Shown one piece after another: positions 25,829 to 34,806 of a stretch of DNA of 64,000 bases. A program made the translations under genes and the position numbers. This DNA comes from Proteobacteria bacterium ST_bin12 (GTDB lineage: Bacteria > Pseudomonadota > Gammaproteobacteria > Burkholderiales > Methylophilaceae). The stretch lies in assembly GCA_002083635.1 (NCBI GenBank), contig MSXP01000001.1:248001-312000 (forward strand), in the 5' to 3' direction. Each line of letters opens with the position of its first letter. The stretch's first letter is position 1. The notes below the pieces were generated by a model. That model made no database searches, was not told the origin of the DNA, and saw only the letters and a program-made list of their open reading frames with translations.

Positions 25829-26895
25829 CCTAGGCAAACGTTGCTTTCATACACTACAGCTGATTGCCCTGGGGTAATCGCCCATTGTTTTTGGCCAAAT
25901 TTAACCGTTACGTTTTCAAGGTCTAGCGCATCAATCTCGCATGGTGCATCGGGCTGTCGATAGCGTGTTTTGGCGGCATACACCCAGTTTGTCATGGGTT
26001 GCTCATCGTCAATCCACGTTAGCTGGCTGGCTATTAAGCCATCGTTTAGTAGCAAAGGGTGCTGATGCCCTTGCACCACAATCAACTCATTTTTAAGCAT
26101 ATCTTTTGCGGCAACAAACCAAGGCTCGCCATTGCTATCACGGCTACCACCAATTTTTAAACCTTGTCGCTGCCCTAATGTGTAATACATCAAGCCATCA
26201 TGCTGACCCACCAATTTGCCTTCGGGTGTTTTAATATCGCCAGGTTTTTTGGGCAGATAACGTTGTAAAAACTCTTGAAAAGGGCGCTCACCAATAAAGC
26301 AAATGCCAGTTGAATCCTTTTTGTCCGCATTAATTAAGCCTGCTTTACGTGCAATCTCGCGCACCTCGGTTTTTAAATATTTGCCCAGCGGAAATAAAGT
26401 TTTACTTAACTGCGCTTGATTTAAGCGATATAAAAAATAGCTTTGGTCTTTACTGCCATCATCGGCTTTTTGCAGTTGAAATAAGCCGGGTTTAAGCGGG
26501 TTTTCACGTACTTGTGCATAATGGCCAGTGGCAATTAAATCTGCACCTAAACTCATGGCATGGTCTAAAAATGCCCTAAATTTGATTTCTGCATTGCATA
26601 AAATATCAGGGTTTGGCGTACGGCCCGCTTCGTACTCACTTAAAAAGTTGGCAAAAACGCGGTCTTTGTATTCGGCGCTAAAATTAACCGCCTCAATATC
26701 AATACCAATTTTATCGGCAATCGAAACCGCGTCGATTAAATCTTGCTTGGATGAACAATATTCATCGTTGTCGTCGTCTTCCCAGTTTTTCATGAAAAGG
26801 CCAACCACGTCGTAGCCTTGCTCTTTTAATAGTAGAGCCGTTACAGATGAATCAACACCGCCAGATAAACCAACCACAACCCGTTTTTTACTCAT
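25801..26895 (-). CDS. mnmA: tRNA-specific 2-thiouridylase
   Basis: 364 residues. It inserts sulfur at U34 of Lys, Glu and Gln tRNAs. The PP-loop SGGVDSS is at 11-17, the catalytic cysteines are C100 (NPDILCNAE) and C199 (STGICFIGE), and SKDQSYFLYRL precedes the second. The nudJ gene lies upstream on the same strand, the same neighbour as in E. coli. The gap between them carries a GC-rich inverted repeat. Confidence 0.97.
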   Translation of the reverse strand: MSKKRVVVGLSGGVDSSVTALLLKEQGYDVVGLFMKNWEDDDNDEYCSSKQDLIDAVSIADKIGIDIEAVNFSAEYKDRVFANFLSEYEAGRTPNPDILCNAEIKFRAFLDHAMSLGADLIATGHYAQVRENPLKPGLFQLQKADDGSKDQSYFLYRLNQAQLSKTLFPLGKYLKTEVREIARKAGLINADKKDSTGICFIGERPFQEFLQRYLPKKPGDIKTPEGKLVGQHDGLMYYTLGQRQGLKIGGSRDSNGEPWFVAAKDMLKNELIVVQGHQHPLLLNDGLIASQLTWIDDEQPMTNWVYAAKTRYRQPDAPCEIDALDLENVTVKFGQKQWAITPGQSAVVYESNVCLGGGIITTAL

Positions 26896-26925
26896 AAAAT
26901 TTAAACCTTGTCGTCATACTTAATT

Positions 26926-27022
26926 TACCCCTTCCCTCTCAAGGGGGAAGGTTGGGATGGGGGTAGTTTAATGTGAAGCTACTAACCCCCACCCTAGCCC
27001 TCCCCATTTGGGGGAGGGGATA
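26926..27022. repeat. Dispersed GC-rich inverted repeat between nudJ and mnmA
   Basis: Two imperfectly mirrored arms, about 26926-26969 and 26981-27022, built of CCCTTCCC/GGGGGAAGG and CCCTCCCC/GGGGGAGGGG blocks. The composition is quite unlike the surrounding AT-rich DNA. It looks like a mobile MITE-like intergenic element; it can fold into a long hairpin. Confidence 0.7.
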
Positions 27023-27026
27023 TTTG

Positions 27027-27479
27027 CTATAAGTTAGTAATCACTTCTAGCGGATAGCTTTTTCCGCTTAAATAGTCTTCAATACAGGTTAATACCTGCG
27101 GGCTACGCATTAACGCCGCTTTTTCGCGAATTTCGTCTATCGTCATCCACACGGCGCGAATAATGCCATCGTCTAATTCTTGCGTTTGGTAGTGCACACC
27201 CACGTTACCAATAAAGGCAAAACGCAAATAAGTCGTGTCGTTGTGAGGATGTTTCCAATGATAAACGCCAAGTAAGGCTGTGGGCGTAAAGTCATAAGCG
27301 GACTCTTCTAAGGTTTCGCGAATCACTGCTTGAATTAACGTTTCGTTATCTTCCAAATGGCCAGCAGGCTGATTAAAACGGTTGCCTCTGTCAGTCGTTT
27401 CTTCTACCAACAGAAACTTGCCGTTTTGTTCAATAATGGCGGCGACTGTTGAGTTAGGTTTAAATTGTTGTTTTTTCAC
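27027..27479 (-). CDS. nudJ: Nudix phosphatase, NudJ type
   Basis: 150 residues. The Nudix box is GHLEDNETLIQAVIRETLEE followed by SAYDFTP, where the usual Gly after EE is Ser-Ala, as in other betaproteobacterial NudJ-like proteins. NudJ of E. coli hydrolyses hydroxymethylpyrimidine diphosphate and other diphosphates, and it also lies next to mnmA there. The start is GTG; the ribosome site is weak. Confidence 0.85.
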   Translation of the reverse strand: MKKQQFKPNSTVAAIIEQNGKFLLVEETTDRGNRFNQPAGHLEDNETLIQAVIRETLEESAYDFTPTALLGVYHWKHPHNDTTYLRFAFIGNVGVHYQTQELDDGIIRAVWMTIDEIREKAALMRSPQVLTCIEDYLSGKSYPLEVITNL

Positions 27480-27535
27480 AAAATTACTTAGCTTAGATAA
27501 GACGGCTATTTTACCTAAAATTGTTGGATTGGTCG

Positions 27536-28186
27536 CTAGCTGGATGCTAATTGCGGAAAGAGTCCCATTAAGCCATTTGCAATAAATTCTACCGCCATGG
27601 CCGCCAAAATAAGCCCCATCAAGCGCGTAATGATATTAATGCCAATCGTGCCTAATCTTTGCGTAATGGCATCGGATAATTTTAGTACCAGCCAAATGAT
27701 GGTTGAGACCAGCAAAACAGGGATGACCAGTGATAAGTGACCTAATAAAGATGGCTGTTGTTGCGCGCTTAAAATCATACTAGAAATAGCGCCTGGGCCA
27801 GCCAGCAAAGGGATACTTAGCGGCACAATGGCAATCACTTCTCGCTCAGCCATACTTTGCGCTTCTTCAGCGGTTTGGCGCGTGCCGCCTTGCTTACCGT
27901 GCATCATCGAGATAGAAATCAGCATGATTAAAATGCCGCCGCCCACTTGAAACGATGGGATGGAAATGCCGAAAAAACTTAAAATGCCATCGCCGATAAA
28001 CGCTGCCAAGCTGAGCACGATAAATACAGTCAATGCCACAGTGCGCGCGGTTTTTGCACGGTCTGGCTTGCTCCAGCCATCGGTTGCGCTGATAAAAATA
28101 GGCAAGCTGCCAATCGGGTTGACAATCGCTAGGAGCGCGATGGTGATTTTAAGTAGATAAGTAAAGTCTTGGTTAAGTAAATCCAT
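27536..28186 (-). CDS. MarC-family integral membrane protein
   Basis: 216 residues with six hydrophobic segments. NPIGSLPIFIS near residue 23 and GGGILIMLISISMMHG are typical of the MarC/YhgN/YchE family, and PLSIPLLAGPGAISSMI marks the second half. The function of this family is not established; early links to antibiotic resistance were withdrawn. It lies 56 bases upstream of nudJ on the same strand. Confidence 0.9.
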   Translation of the reverse strand: MDLLNQDFTYLLKITIALLAIVNPIGSLPIFISATDGWSKPDRAKTARTVALTVFIVLSLAAFIGDGILSFFGISIPSFQVGGGILIMLISISMMHGKQGGTRQTAEEAQSMAEREVIAIVPLSIPLLAGPGAISSMILSAQQQPSLLGHLSLVIPVLLVSTIIWLVLKLSDAITQRLGTIGINIITRLMGLILAAMAVEFIANGLMGLFPQLASS

Positions 28187-28287
28187 GATTTAAGTCATTA
28201 TTTCAATGTTAAAGTTTGTGAAGAAGCTAGGCTTTGCTAGTATGACACTATTAAATTGTACAAATACTAAATTAAATAGATGCAAAG

Positions 28288-28884
28288 ATGCAGATGAATC
28301 ATTCAACAATCATTTTAGCCTCACAAAGTCCGCGCCGTGTGGCGATTTTAAAGCAGATGGGCATTGATTGCGTGGTGATGCCAGCCGATATTGATGAATC
28401 GCAACTGGCCAATGAATCTCCAACTGATTATGTGTTGCGCTTGGCAAAGCAAAAAGCGCTGGCCATTCAATTGCAATTACAAGCGCAATTAAACACGCAA
28501 TCTGCAGAAATGCCTATTTTGGCGGCTGACACCACGGTTGCGCTTGGGGATAGCATTTTTGGTAAGCCTGAAAACGATGCAGATGCGGTGCAGATGCTTA
28601 AACAATTATCTGACACGCAGCACCAAGTGTATACGGCGGTGGCGGGCGTTTTTAAGCAGCAAATCGAATTAGTGTTAAACACTACATTGGTAGAGATGAT
28701 GCCGCTTAGCGATGCTATGATAGCGGCGTATATCGCGACTCAAGAGCATAAAGACAAAGCAGGTAGCTATGCCATTCAAGGCTTGGCGGGTAGCTGGATT
28801 AAACGCATCGATGGCAGCTACACAGGCGTGATGGGCTTGCCTGTGCATGAAACGGCGATGATATTAAAAAAATTAGGCTTTTAA
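28288..28884 (+). CDS. maf: Maf/YhdE nucleoside triphosphate pyrophosphatase
   Basis: 198 residues. House-cleaning enzyme that hydrolyses dTTP, UTP or modified pyrimidine triphosphates. Motifs SQSPRRVAIL (near residue 12), LAADTTVALGD, FGKPENDADA and GSYAIQGLAGSWI are characteristic, and the last suggests the YhdE (dTTP/UTP) subtype. An ATG two codons later is an alternative start. RNase G follows 55 bases downstream, the same pair as in E. coli (yhdE-rng). Confidence 0.93.
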   Translation: MQMNHSTIILASQSPRRVAILKQMGIDCVVMPADIDESQLANESPTDYVLRLAKQKALAIQLQLQAQLNTQSAEMPILAADTTVALGDSIFGKPENDADAVQMLKQLSDTQHQVYTAVAGVFKQQIELVLNTTLVEMMPLSDAMIAAYIATQEHKDKAGSYAIQGLAGSWIKRIDGSYTGVMGLPVHETAMILKKLGF

Positions 28885-28939
28885 AGGGTTAACTTAACTA
28901 CTTTTTTAGCACGAAAAAATAAAGAGAAGGTGTTGCAAA

Positions 28940-30400
28940 TTGGGACAAGAGATATTAATTAATGTGACGCCGCAAGAAACGCGTGTTGCCGTGCTAGAGC
29001 AGGGCATTGCGCAAGAGCTGCATATTGAGCGCAGCTCTTCCCTTGGCATTGTAGGCAATGTATATCGCGGCAAAGTGTGCCGCGTGTTGCCTGGCATGCA
29101 ATCGGCGTTTGTCGAAATCGGCTTACAGCGAGCGGCTTTTTTACATGTAGCGGATATTATGGAATGCCATATTGACGGTGAGCCGCCAACTGAACGCTTG
29201 ATTCAGGATGTGCTGCGCGAAGGTCAATCGATTATTGTGCAGGTAATTAAAGAACCCATTGGCACCAAAGGCGCGCGCTTAACCACGGAAATCAGTATTG
29301 CAGGGCGGTTTCTAGTCTTTTTGCCGCATCAAGATCATATTGGCGTTTCGCAACGCATTGAAGATGAAGAAGAGCGCGAGACGCTGCGCAACCGTTTGCT
29401 GGGGTTGTTACCAGAAAAACGCTCTGGCGGCTTTATTATTCGCACCATGTCAGAAACGGCCAGTGATGCAGAATTGCTGGCAGATATCGATTATTTACAA
29501 AAAGTATGGGCGAAAATCCAACTCGATAGCCAGTCTGCGGGTGAGCGCTCATTGATTTTTTATGATTTAAGCTTGCCACGCCGCATTTTGCGAGATGTAG
29601 TCAATGATGAAACTGTGAGTATTCGTGTTGATTCCAAGGAAACCTTTAACCAGCTAAAAGAGTTTGCCGATTTATATGTGGCAAAAGCGGTAAAGCCGCT
29701 TTATCACTACCAAGGCGAACGCCCGATTTTTGATTTTTATAATATAGAGATTGAAATCACGCGCGCACTTTCGCGTAAAGTGGATTTGAAATCTGGCGGC
29801 TATTTGATTTTTGATCAAACTGAGGCATTAACGACAGTTGACGTGAATACCGGTAGCTTTGTCAGCGGTAAAACGCTGTCCGATACCATTTATAAAACCA
29901 ATTTAGAAGCAGTGCAATGTATTACGCGGCAATTAAGGCTTAGAAACTTAGGCGGTATCATCATTATCGATTTTATTGATATGGATGAAGATAGCCAGCG
30001 CGAAACGGTGTTGCAAGAACTCAATAAAGCGATTGATTTAGACCGCGCGCGTATCAGTGTGAATGGTTTTACATCGCTTGGCTTGGTGGAAATGACGCGC
30101 AAACGCACCAGAGAAAGTTTGGCGCACTTGTTGTGTGAGCCTTGCGACGTGTGCCAAGGCCGCGGTGAGCACAAAACGGCGCAAACCATTTGTTATGAAA
30201 TTATGCGCGAATTACTACGCGAATCTAAACAATTTAACGCCAAAGAATTTAAAGTGATTGCCTGCACGCAGGTGATTGACATGCTGCTGGATGAAGAATC
30301 GCAAAGTTTGGCGAATCTATCCGATTTTATTAAAAAACGGGTGACTTTGCAGCCAGACAACCAATACGCGAGAGAGGCGTTTGATATTATTTGGATTTAA
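28940..30400 (+). CDS. rng: Ribonuclease G
   Basis: 486 residues. Endonuclease for 16S rRNA 5' maturation and mRNA decay. The N-terminal S1 domain (about 35-120), the catalytic DNase-I-like core with TVDVNTGSF and IDFIDMDED, and the zinc-link CEPCDVCQGRG are present, without the long C-terminal scaffold of RNase E. The start is TTG at 28940, with GAAGG about nine bases upstream and MGQEILINVTPQETRVA matching known N-termini. It ends eight bases from a convergent gene. Confidence 0.95.
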   Translation: MGQEILINVTPQETRVAVLEQGIAQELHIERSSSLGIVGNVYRGKVCRVLPGMQSAFVEIGLQRAAFLHVADIMECHIDGEPPTERLIQDVLREGQSIIVQVIKEPIGTKGARLTTEISIAGRFLVFLPHQDHIGVSQRIEDEEERETLRNRLLGLLPEKRSGGFIIRTMSETASDAELLADIDYLQKVWAKIQLDSQSAGERSLIFYDLSLPRRILRDVVNDETVSIRVDSKETFNQLKEFADLYVAKAVKPLYHYQGERPIFDFYNIEIEITRALSRKVDLKSGGYLIFDQTEALTTVDVNTGSFVSGKTLSDTIYKTNLEAVQCITRQLRLRNLGGIIIIDFIDMDEDSQRETVLQELNKAIDLDRARISVNGFTSLGLVEMTRKRTRESLAHLLCEPCDVCQGRGEHKTAQTICYEIMRELLRESKQFNAKEFKVIACTQVIDMLLDEESQSLANLSDFIKKRVTLQPDNQYAREAFDIIWI

Positions 30401-30407
30401 GCGCTAG

Positions 30408-32441
30408 TTAAGATGATGGCTGTGGGGCAATGTTCAAAAAAGGCGAATGTGTTAATAGAATCGTTTTTTCAAAATTAGTATCATTTTTGAATGTAGTGTT
30501 GGCTTGAATCGCCGGCTTAACGGCTTTAATTAACTGCAACAACATCAAATCTAAAATTTGACCTTCTTTTAATATTGTGGCGTATTCTTTTTCTACTAAC
30601 GCTAATTGATTATCCAGCGCTTCAGCGCTAGCTCTTGCTTGCATGAGGTTTTTAGAGCGCTGATCTAAGCTGGCCTTATGTTCTGCCATTTGATTTTTTA
30701 GCGTGCCCAGCACATCTTGCAGCCAATGCTCACAATCTTTTTCAGCTTGACTAAAAATGGCACGCGTTTGCGTACCAAGCCCTAAGTAAAATTTGCGAAT
30801 CAAAAAGTGCTTTTCGGTTAGCACGTTAATAGGGTCAGTACAAAAATCATGGGTGATTTTTTCTAATGCGCGCATATTATTAATAAAATTAGACATATCT
30901 AACGGCGGCGGATTAAAGACTTCAAAGCCATGTTTTGAATGAAAAACCTGATAAATATTATCAGCTAATTTTTTTATATCACTGCTTTGTTTATTGATGT
31001 TTGTGGCTAACTCATTAGCCTGCTTCATCAAGTTGCGCATACCTTTATTCAAGCCTACTGTGGTCCAACTGTCACCCATTTCTTTGCGGCTAGACGCTAA
31101 TGCAGATTCCAAATAATCCACACTTAAATGGCGCAACAGTTTTTTGCCAATATGACCAATTTTTTCGTCAGCTTGATTAAAGGTCGGAATCGATAATTCA
31201 TAGCGCTTTCTGTCGCTAACTACCTGCGCGAAAATATGTTTAGTTGCGTCACTATTCTGACCTCTCAAGCTACGCAGTTCTGCAATTTGCTCACGCAAAC
31301 TGTTGAGATGCTGCTGTATGATTTTGCGCGAGCCTTTAATCATCACACTACACTCATTGGCGATAGTGCGGCCTAAAATCTCATGTTTGGCCTGAATCAT
31401 CTGGTTTCCCAATATGGTTTCAAGCTCAATAATGCCGCTTTGTTGGAGCAGGGATTCATTCTTTTTAATTTTGGCTACTAAGGCTTTTTGGGCAGAAATA
31501 GCAAAAACGTTCTCGGACGAAACTCCCAACTGATGCGCAGTCAAATTAATTTGTTTGGCAATCTCATTGTTAACATCATGTTTTGGTTTCAGTGCATCCC
31601 ATAACATATCAATTTTGTTGAGTAATACCAGTTTATGTTTGGTGCGACCTTTTACAAATTCATTCCAAATCTGCATATCTGATTGCGTAATGCCAGTGTC
31701 GGTTGCCGTTAAAAACAATACAGCATGTGCGTTAGGGATAATGCTGAGGGTTAGCTCAGGCTCTGCACCCAGCGTATTGAGGCCGGGCGTATCAATCACT
31801 ACTAAGCCGCTTTTAAGGAGTGGATGCGGATAGTTGATGATGGCGTGACGCCATAAAGGAATTTTGATCAAACCATGCGTTTTTAACGAATTTACCATAC
31901 CAAAATCTTGCGGATTATATAAGCCCAGCGCTTCTGCTTCGCCTTGGGTCACTTCTTTTTGCTCAATTAATTTACGCAAAATAGCTTGCATTTCTGCTGG
32001 CGAATCAATGTTTAGCTTAAATTTTTGCCACGCGTTTGGAGTGGTTTTTAGATAAGTAAGTGAGTCATCACTTGCACGTGTAGCAATTGGCAATAATTTA
32101 ATACAAGGCTCTTCGCGCGCATCCCAAAAAATTTCGGTAGGGCACATGGTAGTGCGGCCTGGTTCGCTGGGTAGCAGGCGCTGATTAAAGTCAGCAAAAA
32201 ATAATGCATTAATCATTTCAGTTTTGCCGCGCGAAAACTCTGCTAAAAAAGCCAACACTAGTTGGTCGCGTTTTAACATTTCTAACACATCGTAAAGCCG
32301 CAGCTCTCTAATCGCATCACTATATTGACTTTTAGCCAGCCAATCACGGTAGTCTGTAATGGTTTGCCTGAGCAAATTGCGCCATTCTTGATACTCATGC
32401 ACTTTGGTTTGTAATGGGGCTTGTAATGGTTGAGTAATCAT
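30408..32441 (-). CDS. Dynamin-family large GTPase
   Basis: 677 residues. The GTPase domain (about 60-330) has a P-loop AEFSRGKTEMINAL in which the first Gly of the usual GxxxxGKT is Ala, switch motif VIDTPGLNTLG and G4 motif LLNKIDML. The rest is helical with predicted coiled-coil stretches (370-560 and 590-650), as in bacterial dynamin-like proteins that act on membranes. No membrane segment is evident. The function in this organism is unknown. It is convergent with rng and stands upstream of nothing obvious. Confidence 0.85.
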   Translation of the reverse strand: MITQPLQAPLQTKVHEYQEWRNLLRQTITDYRDWLAKSQYSDAIRELRLYDVLEMLKRDQLVLAFLAEFSRGKTEMINALFFADFNQRLLPSEPGRTTMCPTEIFWDAREEPCIKLLPIATRASDDSLTYLKTTPNAWQKFKLNIDSPAEMQAILRKLIEQKEVTQGEAEALGLYNPQDFGMVNSLKTHGLIKIPLWRHAIINYPHPLLKSGLVVIDTPGLNTLGAEPELTLSIIPNAHAVLFLTATDTGITQSDMQIWNEFVKGRTKHKLVLLNKIDMLWDALKPKHDVNNEIAKQINLTAHQLGVSSENVFAISAQKALVAKIKKNESLLQQSGIIELETILGNQMIQAKHEILGRTIANECSVMIKGSRKIIQQHLNSLREQIAELRSLRGQNSDATKHIFAQVVSDRKRYELSIPTFNQADEKIGHIGKKLLRHLSVDYLESALASSRKEMGDSWTTVGLNKGMRNLMKQANELATNINKQSSDIKKLADNIYQVFHSKHGFEVFNPPPLDMSNFINNMRALEKITHDFCTDPINVLTEKHFLIRKFYLGLGTQTRAIFSQAEKDCEHWLQDVLGTLKNQMAEHKASLDQRSKNLMQARASAEALDNQLALVEKEYATILKEGQILDLMLLQLIKAVKPAIQANTTFKNDTNFEKTILLTHSPFLNIAPQPSS

Positions 32442-32496
32442 ACCGTTGTTATCAATATTGGTTATTTTTATCGGTTAACTCGATGATGAGTGCGAT

Positions 32497-33072
32497 CTAA
32501 AATAGCCCTAATAATTGCATTTCTAGCGTTTTAAATACGGAAATATTCACCATTTGTAACAATATTAACGCAACTAACGGTGAAAAATCTAGACCATTTG
32601 TTGTGGGGATTAATCGACGTATTGAACCTAAAATGGGTTTTGTTAAAGTATCTAAAACGCCCGAAAAAAGGCTGTGTGGATTAACCCAACTGAGTATGAC
32701 TTGCATCAAAATAGCATAAAAGAATACGTCTACCGCTGTGCGCAAAACGCCTAGTAGGCTCAAACCAATAAACCCAAGCCAAGCCGCATCACCAGCAACA
32801 AATAGTGGGAAATTGCGCAACATTAATAAGCTCAATTGCAGCAATAATTGCGTGATTAACGCTAAAAACAAGGTAGATAAATCTATTTTTTTAAAGCTGG
32901 GTAAAATTCTGCGCATTGGTTTAACGGCAAAATCGCTGAGCGTCATCACCATTAAACCTATTGGATTATTAAAGGGCGCTCTTAATAGCTGCATAAAAAA
33001 GCGCAATAAAAATACTAAGGTCAGTAAATTTAAAATCGTGGTGAGTAAAAATTCAAGCGCAGTGATGAGCAT
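32497..33072 (-). CDS. YggT-family membrane protein
   Basis: 191 residues containing two copies of the YggT unit (about 5-85 and 105-185), each with two membrane segments and the sequence PFNNPIGLMVM or VNPHSLFSGVL with a conserved P(I/M)xxxRRxxP patch (VKPMRRILPS, LGSIRRLIPT). The family is linked to membrane protein placement and osmotic stress but not well defined. It lies just after proC, the usual neighbour. Confidence 0.92.
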   Translation of the reverse strand: MLITALEFLLTTILNLLTLVFLLRFFMQLLRAPFNNPIGLMVMTLSDFAVKPMRRILPSFKKIDLSTLFLALITQLLLQLSLLMLRNFPLFVAGDAAWLGFIGLSLLGVLRTAVDVFFYAILMQVILSWVNPHSLFSGVLDTLTKPILGSIRRLIPTTNGLDFSPLVALILLQMVNISVFKTLEMQLLGLF

Positions 33073-33141
33073 GTTAATAAAAGCCTAGTTTAAATATTGC
33101 TTATTCAATATTGTGTGTTAAGTATTAGTTAGTTTTTCAGT

Positions 33142-33963
33142 TTAATCTTTGCCTAATTCGTTGCCTAAAGTGTTGGCGCGTTCGCAAGCCTTTTGTGCCG
33201 CCAGCATAATGGCTTGTTTTACTTGAGAGTTTTGCAAACTCAGTACGCCTTGCTCGGTTGTCCCACCTTTTGAGGTGACTTGCATGCGTAAGGTTTCAAT
33301 AGGCGTTGTGCTGGCATCTGCCAACAGGCTTGCACCTTTAAAGGTGGCAATGCTGAGTTCTTTAGCTTGCTGTTCATCTAAGCCTAAACTGAGTGCGGCA
33401 GCTTGCAAAGCCTCTATAAAATAAAACACATAAGCAGGGCCGCTGCCAGAAATAGCGGTTACCGCATCTAACTTTTCCTCGGTATCCAGCCAAATAGTGT
33501 TGCCAGCGGCTTTTAATATTTGGTCTGCTAGTGCGATATGTTTTTTAGATACTGTTGGCATAGCATATAAGCCAGTCACACCTGCTTGTATTTGGGCTGG
33601 CGTGTTGGGCATGGCGCGGACAATTGTTTGATAGCCGCCCAGCCAGCGGCTTAAATCGGTTAATCGGATGCCTGCGGCTATGGAAATAATGAGTGGTTGT
33701 GAGGCAGATTTTACTGATAAAAAAGTGGTTAAGTTTTTGGCCAAAGCTGATAGTTGCTGCGGTTTGATTGCTAAAACAATCGCGCTGCAATCGGCAACTG
33801 TGCTTAAATCTGCACTCACATGCACACCTAATTGTTCTAATTGCGGCCATTTGCTCACATCGTGCTCTACCACCACGATATTAGACATGGTTACTTTTTT
33901 ATTTTTTAAACCAACAATCAAGGCATATGCCATATTGCCGCCGCCAATAAACGCTAATTTCAT
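33142..33963 (-). CDS. proC: Pyrroline-5-carboxylate reductase
   Basis: 273 residues, last step of proline synthesis. Rossmann start MKLAFIGGGNMAYALIVGL, RAMPNTPAQIQAGVT and the C-terminal signature from SGSGPAYVFYFIEAL through QVTSKGGTTEQGVLSL are complete. It sits between yggS and yggT, an arrangement widespread in proteobacteria. Confidence 0.97.
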   Translation of the reverse strand: MKLAFIGGGNMAYALIVGLKNKKVTMSNIVVVEHDVSKWPQLEQLGVHVSADLSTVADCSAIVLAIKPQQLSALAKNLTTFLSVKSASQPLIISIAAGIRLTDLSRWLGGYQTIVRAMPNTPAQIQAGVTGLYAMPTVSKKHIALADQILKAAGNTIWLDTEEKLDAVTAISGSGPAYVFYFIEALQAAALSLGLDEQQAKELSIATFKGASLLADASTTPIETLRMQVTSKGGTTEQGVLSLQNSQVKQAIMLAAQKACERANTLGNELGKD

Positions 33964-33988
33964 TTAACTTAATCTCATTCTATGGTTC

Positions 33989-34684
33989 TTATTGAGTTGT
34001 TAATGCTGGCCGAGCGCCAAATAAGGCAGAGCCAACACGCACTATGGTAGCACCTTCGTGAACCGCTGCAACATAGTCATCAGACATGCCGATGGATAAG
34101 GTGTCCAATATAAAACCTTGTTGCTTCAAGCTGCTATAAGTATCTGAAACAATTTTAAATTGCGCGCGCTGCGTTTCATAGTCGCTAGCAGGTGCTGGAA
34201 TGGACATCACGCCACGTAATTTTAGATTTGGCAGTTGATTAATCGCTGCCGCTAGTTGCGCCGCTTCGGCTAAATCAGCGCCGCTTTTGGTGGCTTCAAA
34301 GCTACTGTTGATTTGAATACAAATATTGAGTGGCGCAAGTGTGCTTGGCCTAGCGTCAGATAAACGCTGCGCGATTTTAAGCCGATCAACCGAGTGTACC
34401 CAATCAAAATGTTGGGCAATCAATTGCGTTTTGTTGCTTTGAATTGGGCCAATAAAATGCCATTCAATATTTAAATCACTCAATTGTTGTTGTTTGCTGA
34501 TGGCCTCTTGCACATAGTTTTCGCCAAACAGAAATTGCCCATGTAAGTACGCTTCACGCAATTTTTCCGCGGGTTGCGATTTGCTGACGGCGAGTAGTTG
34601 CACTTTATCATGCCGATTTGCATGAAGTAATGCTGCATGAATATTTGCTTGAATCGCTTGCAAGGAATCCGCAATTATGGTCAT
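33989..34684 (-). CDS. yggS: YggS/PROSC-type pyridoxal phosphate homeostasis protein
   Basis: 231 residues, single alanine-racemase-like barrel. The PLP lysine is K35 in LLAVSKSQPAE. FGENYVQEA, EWHFIGPIQSNKT and LSIGMSDDYVAAV...GATIVRVGSALFG are the family motifs. It acts in the cytosol in vitamin B6 and amino-acid balance. It is divergent from pilT. Confidence 0.95.
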   Translation of the reverse strand: MTIIADSLQAIQANIHAALLHANRHDKVQLLAVSKSQPAEKLREAYLHGQFLFGENYVQEAISKQQQLSDLNIEWHFIGPIQSNKTQLIAQHFDWVHSVDRLKIAQRLSDARPSTLAPLNICIQINSSFEATKSGADLAEAAQLAAAINQLPNLKLRGVMSIPAPASDYETQRAQFKIVSDTYSSLKQQGFILDTLSIGMSDDYVAAVHEGATIVRVGSALFGARPALTTQ

Positions 34685-34806
34685 AATTCAAACACTTTAA
34701 GTAATTTGTTTAATGTAACTTATTAATATTGACTTAACACTTAATTAATAGTGAAATTTTACAGATTTAACGCTAATGCAAGCCTAAATTATAGCAGGAG
34801 CCGCAC

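Noticed and set aside
25724..25963. Rightward frame of 79 residues after metR
   Set aside because: It lies mostly antisense to the end of mnmA, includes the short duplicated repeat, and has no recognised domain or ribosome site.
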